Positions 36,901 through 46,734 of a DNA stretch of 64,000 bases are shown one piece after another. Position 1 is the stretch's first letter, and each line of letters starts with the position of its first letter. The DNA lies in NCBI GenBank assembly GCA_015501585.1, contig JADNRY010000037.1, forward strand, positions 248,001-312,000, written 5' to 3'. The DNA is from Rhodocollybia butyracea. Taxonomy: Eukaryota; Basidiomycota; Agaricomycetes; Agaricales; Omphalotaceae. The position numbers and the translations under genes were made by a program. Under the pieces are notes generated by a model. That model saw only the letters and a list, made by a program, of their open reading frames with translations. It did no database searches and was not told the DNA's origin.

Positions 36901-37030
36901 GGGCTGTTTCGTCTTCCTTGCCTGGCGTGGACGCACGATATCTGATACTAGATTTTGTCGAAGACTGAGTGCTTAGCTCTGGAGCTTTTCCTTTGATAGA
37001 TGAACGAGAACTTGAAGGAGATAAAGCCAT
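33982..37030 (-). CDS. WW-WW-MyTH4-RhoGAP protein (ARHGAP39/Vilse-like)
   Basis: The start at 37030 (MALSPSSSRSSIKGKAPELS). The first WW domain is ANFWVTLVDPE, then FFACPATGQVSWDPPTG. The second is GEWWELADESRGGLPYYYHN, then KTHATVWERPDGFVIP. A long Ser/Pro-rich linker (roughly 35600-36450) carries many SPxK-like sites. A MyTH4 domain (YCQVMKQLTKNPNPESVFKG, then WQLLCVLLITFPPSKDFETY) is followed by RhoGAP: SEGIFRVPGDGDSVSDLKLR with the catalytic Arg, LMKLWLRELLEPLVPEEMYN, and MTPANLALVMAPNVLRC. This domain order equals that of animal ARHGAP39/Vilse/CrossGAP. The family turns off Rho GTPases (Rac/Cdc42 in animals) at cortical sites, here probably in hyphal polarity. About eight introns, complete. 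Confidence 0.9.
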
Positions 37031-37106
37031 GAATGTAGATGTTGCCCACAGTAACCGCGTTTGATTGACGCTAAGACAAGTACGCAAATGGACATAAGTA
37101 ATATAT

Positions 37107-38047
37107 CTACAACTTTTTCTTTGCGTCTGCAACCAACTTTTCCAGTACTTTCACGTCCTCTTGGTCTGGATCATCCAATGACCGTTGGATACGCCTATAC
37201 AGGCTTGCAATTCCCTCATAAATAGCCCCTTCACCTGCACCTACAAATTTGGCGATTTCTTCCATCTCTCCTACCCAACGATAAGCCTTTGGAAGCATTC
37301 CTGGAATACCCGTAATTCGGCGAAGAAATTCTGGCTGTGAGTATGCAAGTTCATGTAGCAGCGCTTCTGCTGTTTGTGGAGAGCTTGCATGGGCAGCCAA
37401 AATTTGAGTCGTAAGTAAAGCGGTCAATCCTTTAGTCAATCCCTAGATCTCCAGTAAGTATTATCACAGATAGATACTAAGATTTGTTTAATTACCGCAT
37501 AGGACATCTTGAGCGCGCTAGCATCACCTACGCCTCCGCCATCTTTTAGCAACGATGTCTTTAGACCGTATTTATCCAAACCTCCAAATCCTTCAAGCAC
37601 AATGTTATCATCTGCCGACGCGTAGAATGTTGGATTATATGCGTCCTTGGGTGGCCCTCCAATAATTCCGCTATCGATAAAGCTAATAGCAGGAGACGAA
37701 TCTGAAAACAATACGGCAATACGCTTGACCGTGTGTGGATTGATAGCGTTACAATCCACAAACACCAACGGCTTGGAACCACTCTCCCGACCAGCTACTT
37801 TGGATTCTCGTAGAAACTTCTCCGCAAAAGAAAACGCATTGCTTGGAGGCAAAATGCTCAGTACGTAGCTGGCCTGCCGAGCAATTTGAGAGAGTGCAGC
37901 GTCTTGCATCCCTGCTTCAGACGCTCGACGCCGTGTTGCTTCTGATCGTCCATCGAGATTGGTCAATACAGTGCAACCACCTTGAACCAATCGTCGACCT
38001 ACAGCTGCTCCCATTGCACCCGCAGCGATGACAGCGATCGTAGCCAT
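37107..38047 (-). CDS. NAD(P)-binding beta-hydroxyacid-dehydrogenase-like protein with DUF1932
   Basis: The start at 38047 reads MATIAVIAAGAMGAAVGRRL, a Rossmann glycine motif (here AAGAMGAAVG in place of the usual GxGxxG). It continues SYVLSILPPSNAFSFAEKFL, FVDCNAINPHTVKRIAVLF, ISFIDSGIIGGPPKDAYNPT and KDGGGVGDASALKMSYA. One intron (near 37440-37495) leads to GLTKGLTALLTTQILAAHA and a helical C-terminal domain ending at 37107. The order equals 6-phosphogluconate-dehydrogenase-like proteins with a DUF1932 tail. Substrate unknown. An upstream ATG at 38113 adds a leader MYLFNKLLFFPFASNSCF, which would be a possible targeting signal. Confidence 0.83.
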
Positions 38048-38461
38048 GGTTGTGGTACGAAAGCAAGAATTTGAAGCGAAGGGAAAAAACAACAATTTAT
38101 TGAATAGATACAAGACCTAAATATAGAGTGATAAATCCATTCCATGCTGTAGCGGCCAGCACCAAATCCTACGCCTCTGTTCCAAAGATGAAGCCAAGTT
38201 CACCATGAACATTTGCTACCGTGAAAGGCGAGGGGAAGAACATTAGTACTGATATGTACGTATAAGTATGCGAGAAGAACAAATACTGATACCGATGCTG
38301 CTGCTACAAATACAAAATTGAGCGGTTGTTTTGCTTGGAATGCTAAATGACAGATAGAAAAATATAAGATAAACCAACAGATTAGATGGGGCAAGGGAAT
38401 AGATATCCGGTGGTGAAATAGATATAGATAGGTGGATTATAGACGAGAGTAGGTCGCAGAC
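38048..38461. other. intergenic region, no gene recognised
   Basis: 414 bases between the Vts1 stop and the DUF1932 gene start on the same strand. It should hold the downstream gene's promoter and the Vts1 3' untranslated region. The segment 38395-38445 has short GATATAGATA-type repeats. Confidence 0.4.
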
Positions 38462-40035
38462 CTATGGAGCGGCGCTGTGAGGAACTTGAGTTTCGGGAAC
38501 TGTCGGTAGGCTGCTGCTAGGGTCAACACCAGCAGTAACAGGCATTGACGGAGTGAAGGGGATTCCCATCCTACGCTTCACACTTTCGAATGTCTTGATC
38601 ATTCTCCTACGAGCACCCAATGCCACTACGCCCTTCTTTTCGAGTTGTTCATCGTCCAGGTCAATCATGTCCTCCCACGTCATACCTTTGAAGCAATCCG
38701 TATACTTGTGCAGCCTCAACGACTTCAACCACGCAGGAACATCCTTGAGAAGCTCAGGATCAATATCCTCTTCTTTGGGCGTAGTAGCACTGCCTAGTGT
38801 TCCGGCGGTGTTGATTGCACTTTTCGGCGTATTGGGCTTTATCGAACTCTTCAATGCACTGCTTCGGAGACCACCGCTCCTCAGAGCACTACCAGGATAG
38901 CGCGCGCTGCCGGGCGCACGCCAGTTGTTGGACGCGTTGGCAGCTCGACCGTTGTGCTTGGGCTGTATCGGCTTCTGGATACCTGTGGGCTGTACCAATC
39001 CGCTCATCACCAGTTGGACAGCAAGGATCTGCGCCTCGGTAGAGAAACCCATGTTGTTCAACATAGCCATGTTGAATGGGTTCATCATTCCAGCCGCTAA
39101 TCCTGCAGCCATCCCGGCGGCAGGACCTACGATTCCAGAAGCACCGGGAGCATTTGAGGCCGAAGTTGGAGCGGCACCAGCACTCGGCTGGCTGTCGCCG
39201 CCCTTCTTGAACATAAGATCCAGAGGAGTTGCTACCATACTAGCCCAGCTGTTCTCTTCAGAGGGCTTGACAACTACCTCCTGAGCTTGTTCAGGTTGTC
39301 CCTTGATTTGAGCGCCTGCTATGTCTTTCTCTACAACAGGCGACTCGAATCGAGAAGCCACTGGAGTAGCAGGCAAGTTGAGACTAGGAGGACGACCACC
39401 TTTCTTGACAGAAGTATTTTCTGATAGGGAATGCCTGTAAGTTTTCGTAAAAAAAAAAATGGGAAAATTAGTTCATACCTGCGGCAGCTGTGGTGGCAGG
39501 GTTGCCCTCGGACATTTGTTGCAAAACCGCGATCAGAAACTTGACCTGGTTAGGTTTAGCGTGCTGCAAAAGAGTGTACAGCGAAGCAGTCTGTTCCGAC
39601 TCCGAAAGCAACTTGAACCCTGAGGATGACCTCAGTTTCAAACTCATTGTAGTGAAGCCATTCGACGTACATTGTTCGATGGTGCCCAGTTCCTCCCTAA
39701 ATTTAGGATCTTCCGAAGCTACGGCCATAGCGCCCTATAAAAAACGTTAATTGTAGCCCCAATGCATTCCAAACAACGCATACGAGAGTCGCTTCGTATT
39801 TTTGAAGATCTTGAAACCATTGGTCGATACCTTCGCCTGAAAGCAAAGATTAGAATCGTACATATCAAAACCAAGGTAACAAACCATTCATTCCTGCGAC
39901 TCGTGGGGAAGGAGGGACGACAAATCCAGTCGCATTTGGACGAGGTGAAAGAAGACCAGCAGATGACGGATTAAAAGAGGGCTGAAGTTCGGCCGGGAAC
40001 TTCTTCGTCGAAGTGGAAGGCTGGGTGCTCAACAT
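38462..40035 (-). CDS. VTS1: Vts1, SAM-domain RNA-binding regulator (Smaug family)
   Basis: Binds hairpins in mRNA through its SAM domain and promotes deadenylation and decay in the cytoplasm. The start at 40035 gives [20 protein letters not shown] and a Ser/Pro region. The conserved N-terminal helical part reads [14 protein letters not shown], then [20 protein letters not shown] and [14 protein letters not shown] long Ala/Gly/Ser-rich centre includes [20 protein letters not shown]. The SAM domain near the C-terminus, [20 protein letters not shown], then [20 protein letters not shown] and [11 protein letters not shown], keeps the basic GARRR patch that contacts RNA. Three or four introns. A short exon near 39790-39840 joins the N-terminal part ([10 protein letters not shown]). 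Confidence 0.9.
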
Positions 40036-40309
40036 CTCGATGAATCCACAGGAACTGGAAGAAGGGAAGAAAATGAGAGTGAAAGAAGAAAGACCTGATG
40101 CCAGATGGTCAAGGAGGGCTGTGAAGAAAGAGGCCCCGCGCCGAAATTTGCTAAGTACTTTATACCCCGGTAAAACGATCAAATGATGTTCTGTCACCAT
40201 CAAACCATCATCGCAACGCCATTTATGCGAAACTCAGGTCCCAGGCTATGCACCTCAAATCCGAGCGAAGCGGTGCAGTTTTGCACTGACGAGATAGTAG
40301 GATGAAACA

Positions 40310-41893
40310 TCATGTAATTTTCAAGTTGTAGTACTTTGGCCACAGTACATCCGTAACGTACGTACTAAAAGTACTACCTGGAGTGCCCACAGCGACAGCA
40401 GCTTTACCTACAATCATAGCATCCAAAAAAGGAAGGAGAAACGACTTCAGTTTGACGCCATCAAGATGATTTTCAAGTTGATTCAAGATCGTAAGATGTT
40501 CGGCAAAGTCGCCCAGATGGAAGGCGCAAGGAAAAGTGTTGAAAAATAGCGCAAGATGGGGATTGGTAGTAGGGTCCTTTGCATCTGTGGCAATGAACAA
40601 TGGAGTATTCAATGGTAAAAGATGCGCTTGCGTGTGATCACCTCCCCGACATTGGAGACGAGAGCCCAAAATATCACGCAGAGGCTCCTGGCTACCATCC
40701 AACGGCTCATCGGGCAACACAATAGAGTTTTGTTCAAGCACGCGCGCCTCTTCAGTGGAAAGTCCAAGCTTATCTTGGACAAGTGAACTCCACACCGATC
40801 TCGCTCTCGCTCCATCATCAACTTGAAATTGACCATCTCCCAAACGAACATGGACACCCAGATATGAGTCTCCCAACGACTTGGCGACCAGGTCTGCAAC
40901 CCGCAGGAGATATGGATTGGTGATGATCATGTTCTCGCGAATCTGCGAACGAATATGATAGTGGGTTGGCTCTGAGAGGTATAGTCTCGAAGAGCCAAAA
41001 AGAGTCCCAAACTGAAGTAAAGTTTCCGGAAAGGAAGTCAACGTGCTGATTTGCAGGTCTTCAGAGAACTTGCTTTTCCGCTTGTTAGAAGGATCATCTG
41101 AAAACCTAAAGTGGTATCGACTAGAGTCTTTGAGAACGCGAACATCCGAAGACGAGATATTCAGACACTCGGAAATCCAAGCATCGGTTAAGTTCCAGCG
41201 GAATATGGCCTGCTGGTTATCATGTATTATCGCGAAAAAGTCGAACAACCATTCCCATGGAAGAAAGGTATAGCCAAAATAATCGAGGCATTCCGACGGA
41301 AGTGGGACATCCAACGCAGTTTTCGAGCAGTGTGTTAGATTGTTCTTGCCTGAAAGTGCAACAAACGAATACAGAGAATTATAATTAACATAACGCAAGG
41401 GTCTGCCTAGGCGAATTGGCGGTATGAGGAGGGTACGATTCAGAATGCGAGATAATGTGAGGGCGTTTTCGAGTGCAATTCGTTGATTATGGAAGCCACT
41501 ATGTGGCAAGTAAGACAGGTATTTTTCATGTGGCGAGCTCATTCGAAGACAGGGTGCAATGAGAGGATCAACCTCGATGACTTTGGCGATTTCATCAGCT
41601 CGTTGTAGATCAACTCTGAGAGAGAGACTCCACCTAGACTTGTAGATATAGTAGGCGGATCCAAAACTAGCCAGAGAAGCGAACACAAGAAGTAGAACAA
41701 GAATGGCGAGATACAGATTGTTGCGATCTGCAGTAGTGGATTGTAGACGACGAGAACTATGAGGTGATGCATTTTCTAATATATTCGCGAGACGAGGGGG
41801 TCGCATCCTATGTCTTCCTTTTTCGAGCGACACGGAAGGAGATGCACTTGCTTCACGAGCACGCGCCGTCAGCCTAAACGCGGGAACAGCCAT
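40310..41893 (-). CDS. O-fucosyltransferase-like type II membrane protein
   Basis: Single exon, 527 residues, unusual in this intron-rich window. The cytosolic N-terminus is basic, followed by one membrane span (NLYLAILVLLLVFASLASFG, about residues 58-77) and a lumenal domain. Motifs: HEKYLSYLPHSGFHNQRIAL (nucleotide-sugar motif of the GDP-fucose protein O-fucosyltransferase fold), NALTLSRILNRTLLIPPIR, GDSYLGVHVRLGDGQFQVDD (the arginine motif), and LDAMIVGKAAVAVGTPGSTF near the end. Several Asn-x-Ser/Thr sites suggest glycosylation. Predicted location Golgi or ER. The acceptor is unknown. The absence of introns could indicate retroposition or just chance. Confidence 0.8.
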   Translation of the reverse strand: MAVPAFRLTARAREASASPSVSLEKGRHRMRPPRLANILENASPHSSRRLQSTTADRNNLYLAILVLLLVFASLASFGSAYYIYKSRWSLSLRVDLQRADEIAKVIEVDPLIAPCLRMSSPHEKYLSYLPHSGFHNQRIALENALTLSRILNRTLLIPPIRLGRPLRYVNYNSLYSFVALSGKNNLTHCSKTALDVPLPSECLDYFGYTFLPWEWLFDFFAIIHDNQQAIFRWNLTDAWISECLNISSSDVRVLKDSSRYHFRFSDDPSNKRKSKFSEDLQISTLTSFPETLLQFGTLFGSSRLYLSEPTHYHIRSQIRENMIITNPYLLRVADLVAKSLGDSYLGVHVRLGDGQFQVDDGARARSVWSSLVQDKLGLSTEEARVLEQNSIVLPDEPLDGSQEPLRDILGSRLQCRGGDHTQAHLLPLNTPLFIATDAKDPTTNPHLALFFNTFPCAFHLGDFAEHLTILNQLENHLDGVKLKSFLLPFLDAMIVGKAAVAVGTPGSTFSTYVTDVLWPKYYNLKIT

Positions 41894-42498
41894 ACGTGAC
41901 TAGCTCTATATCTGCATGAGTCTACTACAGATTTCAGGTACTTGGATACGTACAATTCAGGTGGAGCTCGTCAATGCCCTGTTCCACAAGAGATGCTAGT
42001 GTTCGTTGGCAAGTTGCAACTGAAAGAAAGTAACGTTAAGCGTCCCGCGATCACATGACTATGTGCTTCTGACGCGCCTTCTAGCATGTGACTTACGAAT
42101 GATTCACAATCATAATGCAACCAGTGTCAGAAGTTAAAACTGAGAACTGAGAGGCTATAAAGATTCAAGAGCCTATTTACTGCTGCAGACGTCCCATCTC
42201 ATGAGCTCAAGATACGTTTGCCGCTCGGAATGTAATTGATTAGAACTCACAATGGGAAATTGGGACTTGGGAACTCCTCCAACATACTCACAAGTACTTA
42301 GCGCTGGTTCTTCGGTCAAACTTACCAAAGGAAGTGAAGCATTACATAGGTGGATTGTTTTTGTATAAGTATTTCGCATTAACGGTTTAAAATAAGACGA
42401 TGTAACATTGTAGATACATCTTGAAAACGCATATAGGATACAGAGCGTACTAAGTAGCATATACATACTATTGCATACAGCCTCGAAATATTTCCACA
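41894..42498. other. intergenic region, no gene recognised
   Basis: 605 bases between two minus-strand genes. It holds the promoter of the O-fucosyltransferase-like gene. The frame 42173-42499 directly after the P450 stop has no recognisable domain and is A/T-rich; I do not call it. Confidence 0.4.
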
Positions 42499-44823
42499 TC
42501 AGTCCCTTGCAGCTATACTTACACGGAGGGGCAGATTTTCTCCCTTTATTTCTTCTCCTTCAAGCGTCGGAAGCATGACCAAACAGGCCTCTCGTCTCAA
42601 CCGCGCCAAATCCTTTGTAGGTCCCAGTTCGAAATTGTTGATGATCTCCACAAGGAGCGCTTGTACCTCATATCTAACAACTTTGTAAGAAGGGGTAAAA
42701 GGGCTAGTATGAAACGCACAGTGCAAATCTCCAACCAATGCATGTACGGACACCTCCTGCGAAGGTAAGCCTTGTACAGTAGAAATCAGTCTCTCAATGC
42801 ATAAAACATCAGTAGATGCTGCTCACAAGTTTCCATATACACCCAACGTAGGTCCTTTCTTAGAAGATCTAAACCATCGATCGGGATTATAGACATCGGC
42901 ATCATCACCGAATACTTCTTTATTCCTGGATACAATGAGCTTTACTCCTTTACTCTTGATTGGGAAGACGTAGGAATACCTGTTGTACGCTGCAATAGAT
43001 AGCACAAGTTTGGTCCCCTTCCCTATGGGAATTTCACTTATCTCTTTGCCGTTTGTCATCACCACTGGTTTGGAAAGAGGCAGAACGTCATCACGGGCTG
43101 CCATTCGATAATTTTGGTACAGGGCTGGATGAAATCGCATCGACTCCTGAGGTGCGCCACCATTGAAGCAATGAACAGGATATGAACATGTACGCTTACT
43201 TTCAAAACGGCAGCCAAGTATGGCATGTTATCCAAGTCAGCCGCGGAGAAGTCCCTACCGTTCAGATTGCGTTCGGTGGTTCGAATCTCCTCACGAAGCT
43301 TTTGCTGTACATCCGCATGCCGTGCAAGCTCAAGTAAGACCCACGCCAAGGTTGTCGAACTTGTTTCGTGACCAGCAAGCAGTAGTGTGCGCATCTGCGC
43401 CAGCATCTCTTCGTGTGTAAGGCGGGTTGCAGCATTTTCCGAAGCGTTGGCCTTGACCAGCAAGCTCAATACATCTTTGTTTTCTTTTCCTTGGAGCAAT
43501 GCTTCAGATTTCATGTTGATTAGTTCTTGGGCGACTTCGTTTGCCAGATTCGCGGTGTGCCTAGCGTGTACCATTCTCCTGGTGTTGGAATACTTGGACA
43601 ATAAATTTAGGTACCAGACAGGCATAACAGTCTGCATAAAAATTGCCTGTCGCGAGGGCTGGCCGAGTGTGTCCGACCTAAACCAATTGAGCTCGACATT
43701 AATGATGTAAAAATAGAAAATATACATCAGTCCAAAGTACGCTTTCATGAACTCGTTCTCCTGGTTATCCAGGGCTCCAAAGTGGTAGTCGAATGCAGCT
43801 ACTCAAGTTTTCAGAGCAGAAAGACATTGGACTGTAAGCGCACTGTACCTTCTCCGATAGAATCCATGGTGGCCCTAGACAGCCATGGTGCGACATTGAA
43901 TTCTGCAGTTTGATCCGGGGAGCTTGCGAGAAAGTCATTCCATTGCGCTCCAAGCTAGAAATAGTAATCAGGGCTTATCTTGAGTGTCTGCCTCAATAAT
44001 GATAAGCTCACCTCGGAGGCGACCTTCCGAAAAATGGATACAAAAGACTTGGATTCAGGAGCTAGCCGTGGATAATCAGTTTACGGAGCGTTAAATTCTT
44101 TGCTCATGCTTGCCTCCGAATCCTGGGAGCATGACTTTTCGTTGTCGCTTGTGGATACTGCCATCAGCCCATAATAGACCACGTCCCATCAGAACGCGAC
44201 TAATTTCGGTGCGTTCTGGCCACTTCAAGAATCCATATCCTGTGAAAGGTTCTTCAGCAATCTGAACCATGAGAATTCAGTGGTATGACCGACCAGCGGT
44301 TTGGAAAATGTATTGCATAGCTATCATCGTTTCAGTAAACGAATAATACCGAGTGCAGCTGATCCTGGTGGAACACTTACCCTTTGGATCTGAGACGACA
44401 AGGCGGTCCTCACCAAATGCGCCCTTGCCAAAAAGTTGGACCAGTGGTGTCAGGACCGAAACACTAGATCTGTCTCACCTTGATACGAACGATGTCTCCG
44501 AACTTGCTCTGCCATTTGAAGTCTGGAACAGCAGCCTGGCTCTGAAAGAGCTCAGGGAGATTTCCTACACTAAAGATGAGCAGTCTGAGGGTATGTGATG
44601 CAACTAGTCCGCACCCAGGATGAAAGACTCGGGCTCGGGACCTGGTATGTGCGAGATGGATATTCGAGTAAATCTGCGATATAGAAGGAAGGCGAAGACA
44701 GCCACGATCAAAGCGATATATGAGATGTTCTGAAGGTCGGTATGAGTTTCCTCCTTGAATCACGTTCACAGTCAATGGTGTAATTACCTGCATATTCTGA
44801 AAATGAAGGTGCGAGCTCTCCAT
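42499..44823 (-). CDS. cytochrome P450 monooxygenase
   Basis: A microsomal P450 of the fungal secondary-metabolism/detoxification type. The start at 44823 (MESSHLHFQNMQ) splices to a membrane anchor (NISYIALIVAVFAFLLYRRF) and the hinge HIPGPEPESF. The I-helix is RTLLLAGHETSSTTLAWVLL; the K-helix ESMR, formed by splicing at the VLK/ESMRFHPALYQN join, gives the ExxR motif. The PERF-like region reads YNPDRWFR. The heme loop, LTFAGGVRTCIGWRFAL, is read across two introns near 42830 and 42760 and contains the Cys ligand. The end is NLPLRVSIAARD. About ten or more introns. All key motifs are present, so it is probably functional. The substrate cannot be deduced. Confidence 0.88.
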
Positions 44824-45047
44824 TTTCCTCTACGGTTGTAGGTAAGTTAAGACAACCGACGTCACGGTTTATATATGTACAAGGCGGCGCATAAACAGTT
44901 TAAGCTCAAATGAGTAAAGCATGTTCATGTGCCAGACTCTTTTGGGAGATTTCCTAGAGCATAAATATCCTTTATTCCACGTCTGACGGGAAAAAGAATA
45001 TAAAATAGGTCAATCAGATTAGGGTAAGTAGTTTAAGTTAGGCACTA

Positions 45048-45222
45048 TTACAGTCCCGCTGGGCCTCCTGCTAATAGAGTCCATTCCTTGTTTATCTTCT
45101 GCTGTTTTTCCCTCAACTCAGCCCAAGTTGTTCTACAGAAAATGCGAGGTAATTTCCTCCAGGCGGACATCAAGCCATGATGAATCTGCTCATCAAAAAA
45201 CGCCTGGCATTCAGAGCAAAGT
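45048..45222 (-). pseudogene. C-terminal fragment of BTB gene, cut off by the retrotransposon
   Basis: The minus-strand frame reads LCSECQAFFDEQIHHGLMSA, then WRKLPRIFCRTTWAELREKQ and a stop at 45048. This zinc-like CxxC plus helix and Trp-rich end is the usual C-terminus of mushroom BTB proteins like the one starting at 51987. The retrotransposon lies exactly between the two parts. Joining the flanks at 45222 and 50874 keeps the reading frame, so this was the last coding stretch of that gene. It is now 5.6 kb away and probably not translated. Confidence 0.78.
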
Positions 45223-45365
45223 CCGCGATGAGCAACTAAAGTGCTCATTTTAGGATAAGATAAGGCCAGCGAATGAGAGACGATTCAGCGATCGTTGAGC
45301 GCTTAAGCTTCATTACTTCCGTCTCTCATCGCCATCGCGCACATCGCGCGTTAATCTTCGAAATT
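45223..45365 (+). repeat. terminal repeat A1 (left end)
   Basis: 143 bp, identical to 50503-50645. It begins CCGCGATGAGCAACTAAAG and ends TTCGAAATT. It contains a perfect 10-bp inverted repeat ATGAGAGACG (45273-45282) / CGTCTCTCAT (45320-45329), around the palindrome GCTTAAGC. The Gag ORF starts 19 bp further on, so A1 probably includes the promoter or leader. Confidence 0.9.
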
Positions 45366-45384
45366 TCGCATAAACATACTCATC

Positions 45385-46734
45385 ATGAAAGGCTTTCAGT
45401 CATACCCATCTCTTGGCCGTGCAGACAGACCTCGAAAGACCCATAAAACCGAAGAAATCATCGCTCTGTACAAAAAACTGGACATCGGTCTCAGGCTAAA
45501 ATTAAACTTCAGAATTGATAAAGAAAACCGAAAGCGACGCGAGAAAAGCCTCGAATTCCAGCTGGGCCAGGCAGAAGAAGATGCATCTGACATTGCCTCC
45601 TTCGTATCTATCGCCACAAAGTCTCTCGAAAATATCAGAAAGGACCCAACAATATTCGAGAGGTTGAAGGACTGGCTTACCACAGAGACCCTGTCCTTCT
45701 TCAGGCTGAGGAATGAAGAAGAAGAAGGAGAAAGGCATGGAGGTAGAACCAGAGATAGAGACGAAGTTGGAGAGAGGCCGAAGAAGAAACGGAAAACTGA
45801 GAAAGTGGTCCTAATACCCCGGAGCGCAGGTCCTCGGGAAATTGTATTCGACGCACTCTTATACGACACAATCGACGCGTTCCCAGTCTTCCCCCTTTTT
45901 CTATTCACCAACAAAAACCTTGAACTCATTAACACACACATGCCAGAGCTAAAACGCGCGAAAATCTCGCACATCGAAGGAAAACCTCATGTTCTCGACC
46001 TTAAAGAAATCGCCAAGTGGATCAAGGAGGCGGGAGGCCCCTACTGTGACAATCAACTCGACTTTATCCAATGGAGCCAGGCGGCAAAGAACTTTTACAA
46101 CTTCGAATGCTCTCGTGACGAAGAACTCGGAAAAGATGCGCCACGTCCTCTCTTCTATGTCGACCACTTTGCTTTCTTTCTGAACCAACAGGACTCCGAA
46201 GACTACTTCTCATACTGGCTCAATGTCGAAATACGGCTCCGAAAGGACCACCAATCCAAGCTATATGCTTTCGACATTGACACATATGGAAAGGAATGGA
46301 CCCTTGTTCGTGCTGAACGAGCAGCAGATGTCAAGTACTTCCCTCTCCCCTCCTTGACATTTTCTGGACCTTCGAAAACGCAGCCGCCTAAAGCGCCCGC
46401 TCTGCTGTCAGTGGTTCAGACTGCGTCATCTTTGACAACTCAGAAGCCCTTTTCACAAGGCAGCAAGGAGAAAACTGCGGCCCCTTGCTGCCTCGGATGC
46501 GCTACCCGCGGTCACAAACTTGATGCTCACGATGACACAAAACACGGTCCATTCCGTTGGGCTCAAAACATCAGAGGAGTTATCAGCACGCCAGGAGGAA
46601 AGAGCATCTGCTGGTACTGGAATCTTCAGGGACGATGCAGAGGGTGTGACAAAGAACACTGCTGCACCTTCTGTGGCAGCAGCTCTCACTACGCATTCAA
46701 GTGGGAATGCCTCACCCAGCCCTCACTTGTCTAG
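45385..46734 (+). CDS. Gag-like protein of the retrotransposon
   Basis: 449 residues, single exon. Basic N-terminus (MKGFQSYPSLGRADRPRKTH), then a charged helical part with an acidic-basic stretch (RLRNEEEEGERHGGRTRDRD) and a nuclear-signal-like RPKKKRKTEK. The centre contains folded sequence around FPLFLFTNKNLELINTHMPE. The C-terminus is a cysteine/histidine-rich zinc-finger array: CCLGCATRGHKLDAHDDTKH, then CWYWNLQGRCRGCDKEHCC and FCGSSSHYAFKWEC. Zinc-knuckle ends are usual in Gag-type nucleic-acid-binding proteins. The last 215 nt overlap the next ORF in the +1 frame. Function (RNA packaging) is inferred from position and motifs. Confidence 0.72.
   Translation: MKGFQSYPSLGRADRPRKTHKTEEIIALYKKLDIGLRLKLNFRIDKENRKRREKSLEFQLGQAEEDASDIASFVSIATKSLENIRKDPTIFERLKDWLTTETLSFFRLRNEEEEGERHGGRTRDRDEVGERPKKKRKTEKVVLIPRSAGPREIVFDALLYDTIDAFPVFPLFLFTNKNLELINTHMPELKRAKISHIEGKPHVLDLKEIAKWIKEAGGPYCDNQLDFIQWSQAAKNFYNFECSRDEELGKDAPRPLFYVDHFAFFLNQQDSEDYFSYWLNVEIRLRKDHQSKLYAFDIDTYGKEWTLVRAERAADVKYFPLPSLTFSGPSKTQPPKAPALLSVVQTASSLTTQKPFSQGSKEKTAAPCCLGCATRGHKLDAHDDTKHGPFRWAQNIRGVISTPGGKSICWYWNLQGRCRGCDKEHCCTFCGSSSHYAFKWECLTQPSLV

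Noticed and set aside
42173..42499. Small gene after the P450
   Set aside because: A/T-rich, no domain, no splice support; it starts right at the P450 stop.
43277..43292. tRNA B-box-like GGTTCGAATCTCC
   Set aside because: It lies inside the P450 coding exon, with no acceptor stem or A-box at the right distance.
45396..45974. Minus-strand frame of 192 codons opposite Gag
   Set aside because: Shadow of the Gag ORF. Its composition mirrors the coding strand and no domain is seen.
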